Positions 33,619-44,042 of a stretch of DNA of 64,000 nucleotides are shown here, piece by piece; positions within the stretch are counted from its first letter, which is position 1, and each line of letters opens with the position of its first letter. The notes below the pieces were generated by a model, which had not been told where the DNA came from, searched no databases, and worked only from the letters and a program-made list of their open reading frames with translations. Origin of the DNA: Diaporthe sp. PMI_573 (taxonomy: Eukaryota; Ascomycota; Sordariomycetes; Diaporthales; Diaporthaceae); assembly GCA_021399435.1 (NCBI GenBank), contig JAJTUP010000030.1:682001-746000 (forward strand), in the 5' to 3' direction. A program made the position numbers and the translations under genes.

Positions 33619-35156
33619 TTAATCACACAAGTAAACGTTCACTGACCGCCACTTCGGTTCGTCCACATACTTCGTAGCGTTGACTGTAATGCCTGTCACC
33701 GTGATGGCATTGTCGAACAAGTCAATCCTCTTATGTCCAATGCTGCTTCCATTAGAGACGAGACTCCAAGGTACGTCCAAAGTCCCATTCATCTCCTCGG
33801 CATCTACGATCTTCGCGTACACCTCGTAAGCTCGGATAACTTGTCCCTCTGCCTGGTCCTCCATGATGGCGATCCTGTCGATGGACGTAGGGTGTTCAAA
33901 CGAGAGCACCACACCCGCCTCGGTCGTAGAGTTTGTAGCCTCGAGAGGGCTCCCATAACACGACTGGATGAAGTCTCCGAGCTCCTTGTACCGTGCCGCA
34001 TGCCGGGCTGGGACGAGACCACTCCGGTCAGGCGCCAGGTCTAGTTCGAGAATACAGTTGTGGCCGACGGTCTGATGATATACGTCGATCATCTCATCGA
34101 TAGACCGGAGGGGCTGGTCTTCTCCCCAGAACCACCGGTCGCCCGTCTGCAGGGTCGTGTCGCATTCTGCTGGCGCAAAGTACTCGCTTGATGGGTCTCC
34201 GCCGTCGTTGGTGACTCCGGTTGACCATATCTCCTGGTTGGGCAGTCCTGATTCGGTTCCTATCCACCTGATGGCGTTTGCGGAGATGCAGGTGCCAGCT
34301 ATGTCGCATGAGTTGAAGATGCAGGCTTGGGGTTGGAGCTGTTGGAGGAGTTCCTCGATCTTTGTCATTTGGCTCGCGCTATAGCCACCGTCAAACCAAA
34401 GCTAGAGCCAACGTCAGCATTGATGTTCGAGTATCTTGACCAGTCAAGCCGACTCACTTCGGTCAGAGTTCCATAATTTGTCCATAACTCTGTCAATTGA
34501 TCAATCACTATCTCGTCGTACGTCTCATTTGTGATCCGGATCTCGCCAGGGGACCAGGTAGCATTGACAAGAGAATTCTGGACGTTGAGGAAGTTGTTCA
34601 CAACAGTGCTGTAGTAGAATCCGTGTCCAAGACCATATTTCTCTGCTGACTTTGAGAATTGTTGGACGACATCGGTCCCGCTGATGGGTGAGTCTGCTAC
34701 TGTGTAATTATACCGGCTTGTTGTGTTGTCTCTAGTCTCGAAAGACACGGCACTCGGCCATGTGGTAAATCCGCAGTTATGTTTGGCTACCAGCGTCGCA
34801 TATTTAGCTCCAGTGGCAGTGATGGTGTCCATCCATTGGTCAGTGTTGAGCAGGGTCGGGTCGAAGAGAGAAGGGCTCGGTACCAGCCCAGGGACGCCAT
34901 TGCAGCCGTCGATGCTGAGGTAAGTGGCTACCTCGAAGTGGATGAGCATGCCGAATTCCCGGTCTTGGAAATCCAGCTGTTCTTGAGTCGGTAGCGCGAT
35001 CTTGGTACCGTCGACCGGTGACAGGCGATACCTCGGGTACGTCCCGTTGAGATCACGGCGAGCAGGGTATTGCGGAGGAGCTTGGTGGAGGCTGGCCCCT
35101 GCTGCACCTACCGCTGCTGCTGCCAGTAAATATCTCGCGAGTTGAAGAATTGCCAT
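33619..35156 (-). CDS. Secreted alpha-L-fucosidase, glycoside hydrolase family 29
   Basis: It removes alpha-linked L-fucose from glycans such as xyloglucan or glycoproteins. Minus-strand exons are 35156-34458 and 34401-33619, giving 493 residues. Residues 1-21 (MAILQLARYLLAAAAVGAAGA) form a signal peptide. GH29 landmarks are FGMLIHFEVATY, the KYATLVAKHNCGFTTWPS segment and the nucleophile Asp237 in LWFDGGYS, which sits directly after the intron. The middle has WSTGVTNDGG and RWFWGEDQP. The C-terminal 130 residues form a beta-rich accessory domain with FEHPTSIDRIAIMEDQ, typical of fungal and bacterial GH29. A TATA box at 35236-35243 lies 80 bp upstream, which favours this ATG over the one at 35198 because the latter would leave almost no leader. 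It is divergent from the MDR dehydrogenase gene. Confidence 0.92.
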
Positions 35157-35235
35157 TTTGGTCACGGACTTTTCTGGCTGAGAGTTTACAAGGCACATTC
35201 AATTCTCTGTAAATATCTGGATGGTGCCAAGACCG

Positions 35236-35243
35236 CTTTTATA
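35236..35243 (-). promoter_or_regulatory. TATA box of the alpha-L-fucosidase gene
   Basis: TATAAAAG on the minus strand, 80 bp upstream of the chosen ATG. Confidence 0.6.
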
Positions 35244-35815
35244 TGCTGCCAGAGGGTCGCATTTCAAAGTCACATACGGCGTAACGTCTCAGTAGCTCCA
35301 ACCGTTAGTCTGGTTCATCGCAATTCTCCCGTCGGCTTTACCACTTGTGTACGCCCAATTCACCCTATCTCGTGCTTCCCTGCAAATGTCCCCTCGCAAC
35401 CTGCCTACGTACACGCGCCCCTTGTATCGCAACGTTACAACGAACCCGAGATGGGGAATTCCGAATACGTGCCCAAGATGCGTCTAATTGAACCTCGGCA
35501 TCAATAACATATTCAGCCAACGTCTAACGACTTGGAAAATCGACTCTTCAGTCAATCTCAGTCAATCTTTCTTCAATACACGTAAAGTGATTTGCCTGCC
35601 ACGCTGTCATGCGTGAGAAGCCTCGCTGTATTTGGCTCGAAGCTAAGATGTATACTATAGTAATCGAATGTAGCTGACAAATAAGCAAGAGCTGACAAAT
35701 TATTGAGCTGACATGAACTCAACATCGTCAGCATAGAAAAGGACTTAGATGAAGCAATGGACTGTCTTGGTGTGACTTGATCTCCAGGGAGACAACCATA
35801 CCACTGCTTGACAAG

Positions 35816-37056
35816 ATGCAAAACTTTGCCCTGATCAGACGAGGCGCTGGCACAGCTGTCCTTGAGCCAACAAAGATACCAACACTACCGGATGACTATG
35901 TCCTCGTGAAGACGAAAGCGGTAGCACTGAACCCGACTGACTGGACCACTCTTGACGCAGTTGGAGATGACGGAACCATTGTCGGCTTGGACTATGCCGG
36001 TGTGGTAGAAGATGTCGGGCGAGAAGCTGCCAAGCGCTTCCGCAAGGGCGACCGCATCGCTGGCTATGGCCATGGAGGTATCGCACACAGCGTGCGGAGC
36101 AAGATTGTGATGAATACTGACAATCCGGACAGGAAACGATGCAAACCCACAGAATGGGGCGTTTGCCCGCTATATTGCCGTCAAAAGCGATCTTCAAATG
36201 CACATCCCTGACAATGTCTCCTTTGAAGCCGCATCCACTGTATGCGTTGGTGTTGGGTCGGCCGGGTACGGGCTCTATCACGTTCTGAATCTCCAGTGGC
36301 CTGATTCGGACTTGAAGGAGAATGGAGAGACGATCTTGATCTACGGAGGGAGCACAGCGACTGGTGCGCTTGCGATACAGTTTGCAAAATTGTGAGGTTT
36401 CAAGAATAATTATAACGCTTGTGTGTCCGCTAATTTTCACAGGTCGGGCTATAACGTGGTCACTACATGCTCGCCGCACAATTTTGACTACGTGAAGAGC
36501 CTGGGCGCGGACAGTATCTTTGATTATGTACGCCAAATTCTGAAGCCTTCTCTCTTTATTGTGTAGTGTTCAACCCTGCGCGATCATTCTAACATCTACC
36601 AAGCGAGCCTCAGATGTGGGCCAAAAGATCTTCAAGGCAACCGGGGGGTCCCTCAAGAAGATCTTCGACACTGTCAGCAAAACGGACTCTGCAGCGATCT
36701 GTGCCGCGGCATTTGGGCCGCAGGGAGGCATGTACTGCAGCCTGCTCCCCGAGAAATGTCCACGCTCCGACGTGGAGTCGATATTCTTCCTCGGGTATGA
36801 TTTGTCTGGTGAGGCATACATATTGGAAGGGGATGCCTACCCAGCAAATCTAGAAGCTCTGGCATTCGGTCGTAAGTGGTTCGGTGTGGCTGAACAGCTC
36901 TGGGCGAGTGGCAAGTGGAAGAATCACCGCGAGAAGGTAGGTGGAAAGGGACTTTTGGGTGTGTTGGACGGTATGCAGATGATGCGGGAGGATCTGGTTA
37001 GTGGGGAGAAACTTGTCTACCGCGTTGACGAGACGGAATGGCCGAGTACATCGTGA
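35816..37056 (+). CDS. MDR-superfamily enoyl reductase / zinc-type alcohol dehydrogenase-like protein
   Basis: This is a medium-chain NAD(P)H-dependent reductase or dehydrogenase. Four exons fit: 35816-36077, 36133-36391, 36443-36527 and 36604-37056, giving 352 residues. The GroES-like domain shows [20 protein letters not shown] and [13 protein letters not shown]. Then [19 protein letters not shown] precedes [20 protein letters not shown], the nucleotide-binding Rossmann loop, and [20 protein letters not shown], a typical second strand. No structural-zinc Cys cluster or catalytic Cys-His-Glu set is visible, so a quinone-reductase/trans-enoyl-reductase-like activity is likelier than a zinc alcohol dehydrogenase. 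This subgroup includes stand-alone enoyl reductases of polyketide pathways, but no polyketide synthase lies in the window. It shares a 660-bp divergent promoter region with the fucosidase. Confidence 0.87.
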
Positions 37057-37710
37057 AGTGTTGGGCTGTTTGCACACATGCTTTACTGAATACACATTGC
37101 GATACCAGTCATGATCACTGACAGCTGAATCACGATACGGTCTCTTTCAGATTTTATTGCGTGCCACTATTTTCAGCTCAAAGACCCGTGCTCCGAATTT
37201 TGCCAGATAGGTGTCGCCTCACAGAGTGGGCTGACTCACTCCCATGGATTCATAGACCCTCAAGTGTTCAAGCACTATTAGCCAGTGTCCTCACCAGGTA
37301 TATGTGTTCATGTGTTGAAATCTTGTTATGGCGGTCTCATCCTCCACATGAGTCCGCCACCATCTGCCATAAGTAGCCTGAAGAGCAAATAGGCAGGTTA
37401 AGAATTACGCAAACCCCACTAATTCGAGTCGGGCAACTCCTGTGCAACAACCATTCTAAGCAAGAAAAGCCTGGACGAATCATGCGGCAGAGGCTGAGAG
37501 AGGAGACATCTGGAGTCGCAGGTAAAACGGGCGTTGTTTGTCCAGGAGCAGGCAATACTTGTTGGCGCTCCATGCACATGGGCCATCTGACCGTTCCCAG
37601 CTGTGAGCCCCAATATGCAGCCTCTTGACTACCGTCTCGGGAAGAAGCAAAAATGTGCTCAGGAAGGGAGGCAGGTCCCATCCGAGGGCAAAAGAAGAAA
37701 CACAACTCCT
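37057..37710. other. Intergenic, no gene seen
   Basis: 3' flank of the MDR gene and 3' flank of the tRNA gene. No conserved domain is recognised in either strand. Confidence 0.5.
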
Positions 37711-37838
37711 TGATCTGGCCCGGGCTTGAACCGGGGACCTTTAGTGCTCACATTAACGACTCCACGAACCCAGAAGGGCTCGTAATGAGTTATTTTTAAT
37801 GTTAGACTAACGTGATGAACCAACTACACCACCGGACC
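37711..37838 (-). tRNA. tRNA-Val (anticodon AAC) with a 53-nt intron
   Basis: Read on the minus strand, a cloverleaf can be folded. The acceptor 5' half GGTCCGG (37838-37832) pairs with CCAGATC and discriminator A at 37711. The D-arm is GTGTAGTTGGTTCATCAC. The anticodon stem TTAGT/ACTAA has loop C-T-A-A-C-A-C and anticodon AAC. The variable loop is AGGTC, and the T-arm is CCCGG-TTCAAGC-CCGGG. An intron at 37747-37799 sits one base after the anticodon, the canonical position for nuclear tRNA introns. The acceptor stem has one wobble (2-71) and one C-A mismatch (5-68), so it may be a slightly degenerate copy; the remaining stems are perfect. Type-2 promoter elements (A box in the D-arm, B box GGTTCAAGCC) are internal. 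Confidence 0.8.
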
Positions 37839-39641
37839 GAATCGTTGTGTACGATTAATTGATGGTGGCGGGTCGGAAAGGGTGGTTGATATCGTCGTGT
37901 GCGCCGGCGTGACCGGGACGGGGGCTCTTTGAGGGGACTGGGATTCAGAGAGACCCACAGGGACTGGAAATCTTTCAATGACTTGAATCACACAGTGCAC
38001 GGTACAATGCAAGACGACACCGTTGGGGAGTGAGGGTGGGACTGCTGGCGTCAATGTCTACTGTGCAGAGTATGGCGGTACACGCTCATCGTCTTCGATT
38101 GGAAAAATGGAATTCCAGGTCTAGGGATCGAGACCCCATGCAGGGCGGCTCGGAGTGCTCACTGCTCAAGAATACGGAGTTCATCATCACAGGTACAGGC
38201 TCACTGTCTTGATCTCTCTGAGGTTGGCCTACCCTGGGACAATCTACAATCTCCCTAGGGATGGATGACCTCCCGTGGGATGTTCTCCTGTCGGGCAACC
38301 TGACATGGGATGGCCTCCTCATGGGATAACATCCATCCTACTGACATGTAGTCTCAGCTCGGCGAGGTGGTATAAGCTCGCTGAGACAACATTGAAAGTG
38401 CAAATTTGGGGTCGTCTGGCAATGAGGCTCTCCACCCCTGCGCCTATGGACCCGTGGACCGCCCGTGATTGAGCAGTTGAGTCAGGAAGAGAATGAGAGT
38501 CGGCAATGGACCGAGCAGTGATTGGGTGGGATGTCCTACAGAAAAATGAGAACGTCGGGAAAGAGGGCCATACAGAAGAAACGAAGGGTCGGCCACGCAG
38601 TCGCAGCGAGTCGCCATGCGTGCAATGTCGGGCCGACGCCGAGAAAGAGGGTCAACAAGCGAGGAGACAGCTAATAGGAGGATAGTATTATGTCAGATGC
38701 GAAGTCTCTGTGGCAGAGTTTTTCATTCTGCCAGGGCCTGGACCCGTCTTTCGTTGGTGACAGGCTGAGAAGTTTGCAGACAAATTTTTGCGGGAAGTGG
38801 AGCGCGGAGACGGAAGGCGGTCAATTCTCGGACGCAGTGGCAGAACGGTGCACAGACCACCACAATTTGAATATTTAAACCTCGCGCTGCTCCCTTCCTT
38901 TCAACCTTTTTCCTCCTACCTGGTATGTCGACAATACTTCAGAGAATCATTTCTATAGTTTTTGTCCCATCTTCTATGTTTCCCAACATAGCTACAGATC
39001 CCACCCAGGTTGATGACCAAAAATCCCCGGCACGCCCTAGAGTGAACACACCAACTTTTACTCCCGACCCGCCTGCAAAGGTGGCGGTCTGCCTTCTTGG
39101 TAGACTGTATAGGGAGTGGTGATGATCTCTACCCCGATCTTCCTCGAGGTCTTGCCTTCGGGCGCTCGGGCGGGGTGGCTGTTGGTGGACGTCTGACTGG
39201 CGGTTTCTTTTTCTTTTTTCATTGCTGTCGTGGGCTTGCCCGCGACGTGACGAAGAAAGCACCAACGATGCGACACGCGACACGCGACACGTCCAACGAT
39301 GGTCGTGGCAACCATCCAAAACCGGCCACCGTGTGCAGCCCATGCTGTGACCTTGGTCAAGCCCACCTCCCTCGCTCTCAGTGATACCACGTGCGTGCCA
39401 GACGGTTTGCGCGTGCTGTCGCAACTTCGCCGACGACGGCGCTCCCCGTTTGAGGGAACCTGTCTGCAGCGCCATCTGTAGTCGGTGCGACGGCCAGGCT
39501 TGAGACGCTCATCATCGTGCCTCGTCGCACGCATCCACAGGCTGACATTCACTCACGTACAAAGTCCACGACGAGACGCGCCAACCCGCGCTGCTACGGC
39601 GATTACGAGTGCGACACTGCGCGACAGCTGCGACAACTGCA
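37839..39641. other. Long intergenic region, no supported gene
   Basis: 1.8 kb. A promoter-like stretch (TATTTAAA near 38872 followed by a pyrimidine-rich tract) precedes an ATG at 38925 that opens a 65-codon frame of no recognised family; the same site reads GTATGT, a perfect splice donor. GGGATG/CCTCC short repeats occur at 38250-38330. Confidence 0.45.
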
Positions 39642-40700
39642 TCACCACGCCACCGCGTCCTCTTCGATCAACCTCGCAACATCGCCCGGCACCAACTCCC
39701 TCAGCCTGCCCCAGTCCCTCGCCTCCACGGCCTCCCTGGCCAGCGTGCTGCTCACGACTGCCCCCTCCGCGCCCCCCTCCGTCCCCTCGACCAGCTCGAC
39801 CCGCCCCGCCCACTCCCTCCTCCCCCCGACCTCCTCCAGCTCCCCGCCGTGCATGATGCGCTCTATGTACCCCAGCTGGTCCTCCCGCCCGCCCCAGTCG
39901 TCGTCCGTCCGCATCGTGACGCGGAGCTGGGCCCGCGCGAAGAACGGGTCCAAGGCGATCTGCATGGGCGTCTTGTCTGGTTGTGGCGGCGGGTCAACAC
40001 CGGCTTTGGGAACAGGCGATGTGTAGTATTTTGGCGTGAAGATGCGGATCAGGGTGTCGTAGCCGGCGAGGAATATCTGCTTTGTTTGTGGCTCGCCCTC
40101 GTTGCTTGTCTGGGAGGAGGGACTGTCGTACTCGGGCGATGCGGCGATGGCAGCGGATTTGTCGTGGAAGTAGGGATGCGTCGTCAAGCCAATGTCGACG
40201 GGGAGCCTCGCCTCCTCGTCGTCGTGTGCTTGTTTGTCCTCCTCCTGTGCCGCTGTCTGTTTTCCGAAACTGCGCCACGCCCGCTGTATGTCCCGTGCGA
40301 ATGCCTCCATCATCAACAGCCGCTCCTCAAACGTCGCTGGCTTGGGGGCCTTGTCGGCGTTGTTGACCGCCAGCAGCAGCAGCAGCCGCACATCGTCCGT
40401 CGCCAGGCCGTGCTTCTTCTTCTGTCCCGCGGGTCCGCCTCTCAGCGCCGTCTGCTGGGCTCGTAGATCTTGTACGGCGGACGTCGCCATGTGCATGTGT
40501 GCCAGTGTCGGGGGGTTGAAGCTCGAGTCGAGTACGACCAGCGTTCGGCACTTTCGAGACGCTGCGGCAGCGCTCGGCGTGGGCGCTGTCGGGTGCTGTT
40601 GTACTAGCTGGAAGGGTCGCCCGGAGGACTGGAAGCTTCGTAGAGCTGCTTGGAGCCGTGCTTTGGCCATCGCGGTGTCTTGGCCAGCTTCAGAGGCCAT
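39642..40700 (-). CDS. POF1: POF1-like nicotinamide-nucleotide adenylyltransferase
   Basis: This is a nucleotidyltransferase-fold enzyme related to yeast Pof1, which makes NAD from NMN and ATP. It is a single exon of 352 codons. The ATP-binding (S/T)FNPPTxxH motif is present as DSSFNPPTLAHMHM (residues 58-71), followed by KKKHGLATDDVRLLLLLAVN, the usual helix. EERLLMMEAFARDI and IFLAGYDTLIRIFTPKYY (around 210) are family blocks, and the C-terminal SSTLAREAV motif equals the ISSTxxR ATP-loop. A Glu/Asp- and Ser-rich insertion (about 145-200) is not conserved. Two ATGs ten codons apart open the frame; the first is used. The gene is GC-rich and intronless. The symbol is by homology to the yeast protein, not to the canonical NMA1/NMA2 enzymes. 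Confidence 0.85.
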   Translation of the reverse strand: MASEAGQDTAMAKARLQAALRSFQSSGRPFQLVQQHPTAPTPSAAAASRKCRTLVVLDSSFNPPTLAHMHMATSAVQDLRAQQTALRGGPAGQKKKHGLATDDVRLLLLLAVNNADKAPKPATFEERLLMMEAFARDIQRAWRSFGKQTAAQEEDKQAHDDEEARLPVDIGLTTHPYFHDKSAAIAASPEYDSPSSQTSNEGEPQTKQIFLAGYDTLIRIFTPKYYTSPVPKAGVDPPPQPDKTPMQIALDPFFARAQLRVTMRTDDDWGGREDQLGYIERIMHGGELEEVGGRREWAGRVELVEGTEGGAEGAVVSSTLAREAVEARDWGRLRELVPGDVARLIEEDAVAW

Positions 40701-41455
40701 CGTGGCCTCGGGCGTCTGGAGAGATCTGTTCTATCCCACGCTGGGGTGTTGTGGGGAGGGCTGGGAGCTATCAGATTTATCGAGAATCGAGAGGGGTTCT
40801 CTGCGTCATATCAGTGCCAGGACCCATGGCGCGCCTGAGCTCCGGGTCGGCCGGGGGCCGAAGGGTTGCGGGCCCGGGATCGGCAACAACTACTGATGTG
40901 AACTGAGTGCCGATACTTGACATCCAACGCAGGAGATTTAATTTATCCGCACACATGTCTACGCTCACTGGTTGAATTGTGTCTCAGCCGTCTTCAGGAA
41001 GAAGCGAATGTGTCAATTTGAGCATCGGAATAATATGTGTTATCAAGCCAACTCAGCCGTGTGCCCACCCCCTTTTCACCCCCAAAAGAAGAAGAGTCTA
41101 GAAATAGTGTCGTAACTGCGTGTATTCAGACTACCCATAGGGTCGTGTAAGTGGGCTTCTAAGCCCCTACATATATTCGACTTACACAGATTTACCCTGA
41201 TTCCACGGAGAATAACCCTTAATAGATAGTCCATAGAGATATTCCAGCAAAGAGAAGATGACAGCAGAAAGAGTCAAACCCAACACGGCGGCTTCAATCA
41301 CACCCTCCACTCAGAATATTTTCCTTCCAGCACAATTTGAACGTCCGAGACCACATAATGACCCTCGCCAGCCTTGTCGACCATTCAATGATAGTGTGCG
41401 AGGCCCGCCTCTATCGACAACATGATCAAGTTTCCTTGCCCTCCCTTCAATGTTT
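40701..41455. other. Intergenic, no gene seen
   Basis: Promoter of the POF1-like gene and 3' flank of the F-box-like gene. No gene is supported. Confidence 0.5.
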
Positions 41456-42953
41456 TCATGGTAGGTCTCCGAAATAATCAAAATCCGCCTTGGCCTGTTG
41501 ATACCTACGCGATGATTGCCATGTCATCAAGAGCATATGTGTCGCGTAATCGATGGCGTTCCAGCGCCGCTCATCCCACATGACATACCCCCACCCCCTC
41601 AACAGATCTGGAATATATTCTCCGTAAAGATTGCTGTATTTCCCACGCCACATGAGAATCCATGCAAATGGTGGCCTATAAGTAGAGAGCGCCTGCGTGG
41701 TGCCTTTGTCATCTGAGTCTGTCTCATCCACGGGTGCAGAGAACATCTCGTCGCCTCTGAACGGCATGGGATCGCGCCGGCGCTCCGCCAGGTCCCTTTC
41801 GCAAAGGCAGTTTACAGCAGCTTGTCTTCTCTGGTACTGAACAACGCAGAACACGCAGTTGTCAAAGAAACAGGGTACCTGTGCCCGCGTGAAATACTTG
41901 GACACGAGCTCTACCCGTTTGCTGTGGTCGTCGCTCTCGGCCATGTCGAGTGCGAATCTGAGACCGCCTCGCATCACGGTGCCCTTGAAGTATTCTGTAG
42001 ATCGAACAAGCGCGAACTGTCAGCAAGGATACTGCACAGATCCCAGTCATGGATCGCGAAAACATACCGTTACTGGCTCCGTCGAGCCTAAGGGAGCCTG
42101 AGCCTTCGGCCTCATCCTCAGACTCTGGCTTGGATGGAGCGCGATCCCACTTGGCCGCCGTGACTAGGCCGGCCCATTTATATTCGATCCACTTGCGGAA
42201 GCAACACATCTCCTCTACCTCCCAGCCGTCGAATTGGCAGAAGAATATGCGCTGGATCTCTTCGCTGGTGAACGATTGGTACTGCTCGCCACCGAAGAGG
42301 TTGCAGAAGATCTGGAATCGATACAGACCCCGAAGAACCCGTCTTCTTTCTGTACAGCTCATACCGTCATACCAGACATTAGTAGGTACCGATTTTATCT
42401 CTGATATTGTGGTGCCCTCTGGCCTAACGTCAATTACAGAAGGCTTGAAGCTTTTCAAGAACCACCTGCTTATCTGAGCAGCTAGAGGCCGGACCGTCGA
42501 CGCATGGTTCGACGTGATCCGGCGTATATCAGCCAACGACATGGACTTGAGCATCGCCATGTCGCTGCGGGTGTACCGCCACCACCCGTAGAGGTCAAGG
42601 AAGTCGGTGACATTCGAGTTTGGGTCTGTGCGGGGGCCGATCTTGGAAGATGTGGAACTGAAAGCGGCAACAGCATCGATTAATACCTCGCCACACAGGT
42701 CGGCCTCCAGATAGCCGCTGAGGAGAGACTCGCGGTCGAGGCGGAATTGAGCCAAGTACATGGGAGACGCCTGGATGAGCGAGCCGAGTGATTCGAGATC
42801 CGGCATGGTTGAGAGGACGCGGAGCCTCAGCTCGGCAGGGACGCTCTCGAGGGAGGGGGCAGCGGCCTGGTTGTCGCCATCGAGCTGGATATGTGCCACC
42901 CTGTCCATTACCCACTCGGCCGAGCCGCCTTGGGTATCTGGAGCATCTGACAT
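41456..42953 (-). CDS. F-box-like protein of unknown function
   Basis: Minus-strand exons are 42953-42068 and 41994-41456, giving 474 residues. Residues 35-75 (SLESVPAELRLRVLSTMPDL and then LGSLIQASPMYLAQF) match the pattern of an F-box-like motif: L-P-x-E-L/I ... L-x-x-L-x-S-L/M, then an S-P-x-Y substitution for the second helix. The remainder is helical with many conserved-looking Trp and Tyr residues and no LRR or WD repeats. Such proteins are abundant and fast evolving in filamentous fungi, and an SCF ubiquitin-ligase adaptor role is only presumed. Both splice sites (GTATGT and TACAG) are good and the frame continues as NEYFKGTVMRGGLRFALDM. There is a cysteine-rich stretch (CFFDNCVFCVVQ) in the second exon. 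Confidence 0.72.
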
Positions 42954-43643
42954 GGCGCCTGTGGAAAGGGAACTGGAAAGTGATGTTGTGTGGGCCCCGA
43001 GGACACGAATTTGGCGAAGTGTGATCTGGCTCTCTCATGACGGTAGAAACATGATTGCTGCCCGTCGTTCTGAGAAAGAAATGGAAAGAGAATAGACGAG
43101 ATGTGATCTTGAGTTAGGCCCAGACGACCATCGGTTTGGGCATACATGCAGTGCAGAGGTGTAACACGAGGATGAGGGGAACGGCTGGGGTGGGCTGACT
43201 GATCGCAATGCGTTGCCGTGGCGGAGGGGTATGGCGAATTGAGACTCTCGTTGAAAGTGATCGTATGATAATATTATGCACAAGGCCGAATTAGATTATT
43301 CTGATGTACAGAGACCCTAGTCACTCAATTTATTAAAATTATATCGGCATGTTCTTCTCGGTTTAGGCAGTCACTTGTGTACAGTGTACATAGAGCGTAC
43401 AGACCTAGGCCTCAAATATATCATTTCTATGTAACTTTATCACGAGTATTAAACTAGGAGGCTTCAAAGTATACATAGGGGCCGTGAGCATGCCTCTAGT
43501 CCTACGATCTCTACCATCCATCGGAACTGTGGGTCATAATCGACCGTAGCCATTAGCTGACGGGCTGGTACAGTTTCCGACCAGTGTATCCAGAACCGCA
43601 CTTGTGCCCACCCAAGGATGGATCCTCAAAGTGCAGTTGGGGA
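42954..43643. other. Intergenic, AT-rich from 43260
   Basis: Upstream region of the F-box-like gene. The section 43260-43470 is notably AT-rich, and no gene is supported. Confidence 0.5.
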
Positions 43644-43847
43644 TCAGCCCGTAATTGTTGGGATGGGACTGGTCTTTATGACCTCGCTGTGCATCACCGG
43701 TACCAGTAAGTCACCAAGTTTGGCTTGAGCGACATCGCCGGGGACCAGCTCGACAGGCTCAATTTCCGCAATAACAACGCCACAAATGTCAAAATAGACG
43801 GGAACGAGCGTCATCACGGCTACTGGAAGTTGCAGGCCAAGGGACAT
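43644..43847 (-). pseudogene. Possible relic of a P-type ATPase actuator domain
   Basis: A 67-codon frame contains VIAEIEPVELVPGDVAQAKL followed by GDLLVPV. This resembles the strand pair ahead of the actuator domain of P-type ATPases, where a basic residue-rich strand is followed by E-L-V-P-G-D-V and K-x-G-D-x-x-P-A-D. The usual A-D after P is missing and no other ATPase motif (DKTGT, TGES, GDGVND) is seen nearby. I read it as a short decayed remnant, or a coincidental match. AT-rich DNA flanks it. Confidence 0.3.
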
Positions 43848-44042
43848 TCCATTGGCTTGGGGGTTGGTCTGGGGGCCCCCTGATCCTGGCTTTGATCGCG
43901 GCGGAACTTCTGATGTCTCACTTCAAAACACGTAGCCGAAAGATGGTTGCAAGCAGGTAGATGCCACCTCACAGTTGGATCCTTATGGATGCTTATTACT
44001 GCATACTTATCTTCTCTGCATGTGCCAAGGGTTTCCGCGTCT

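Noticed and set aside
35816..37056. Part of a polyketide gene cluster
   Set aside because: The MDR protein resembles trans-acting enoyl reductases, but no polyketide synthase or other biosynthetic core gene lies in the window.
43966..43990. Frame slip in the carboxylesterase neighbourhood
   Set aside because: The carboxylesterase exon ends cleanly at 44043 and all family motifs are in one frame; no slip needed.
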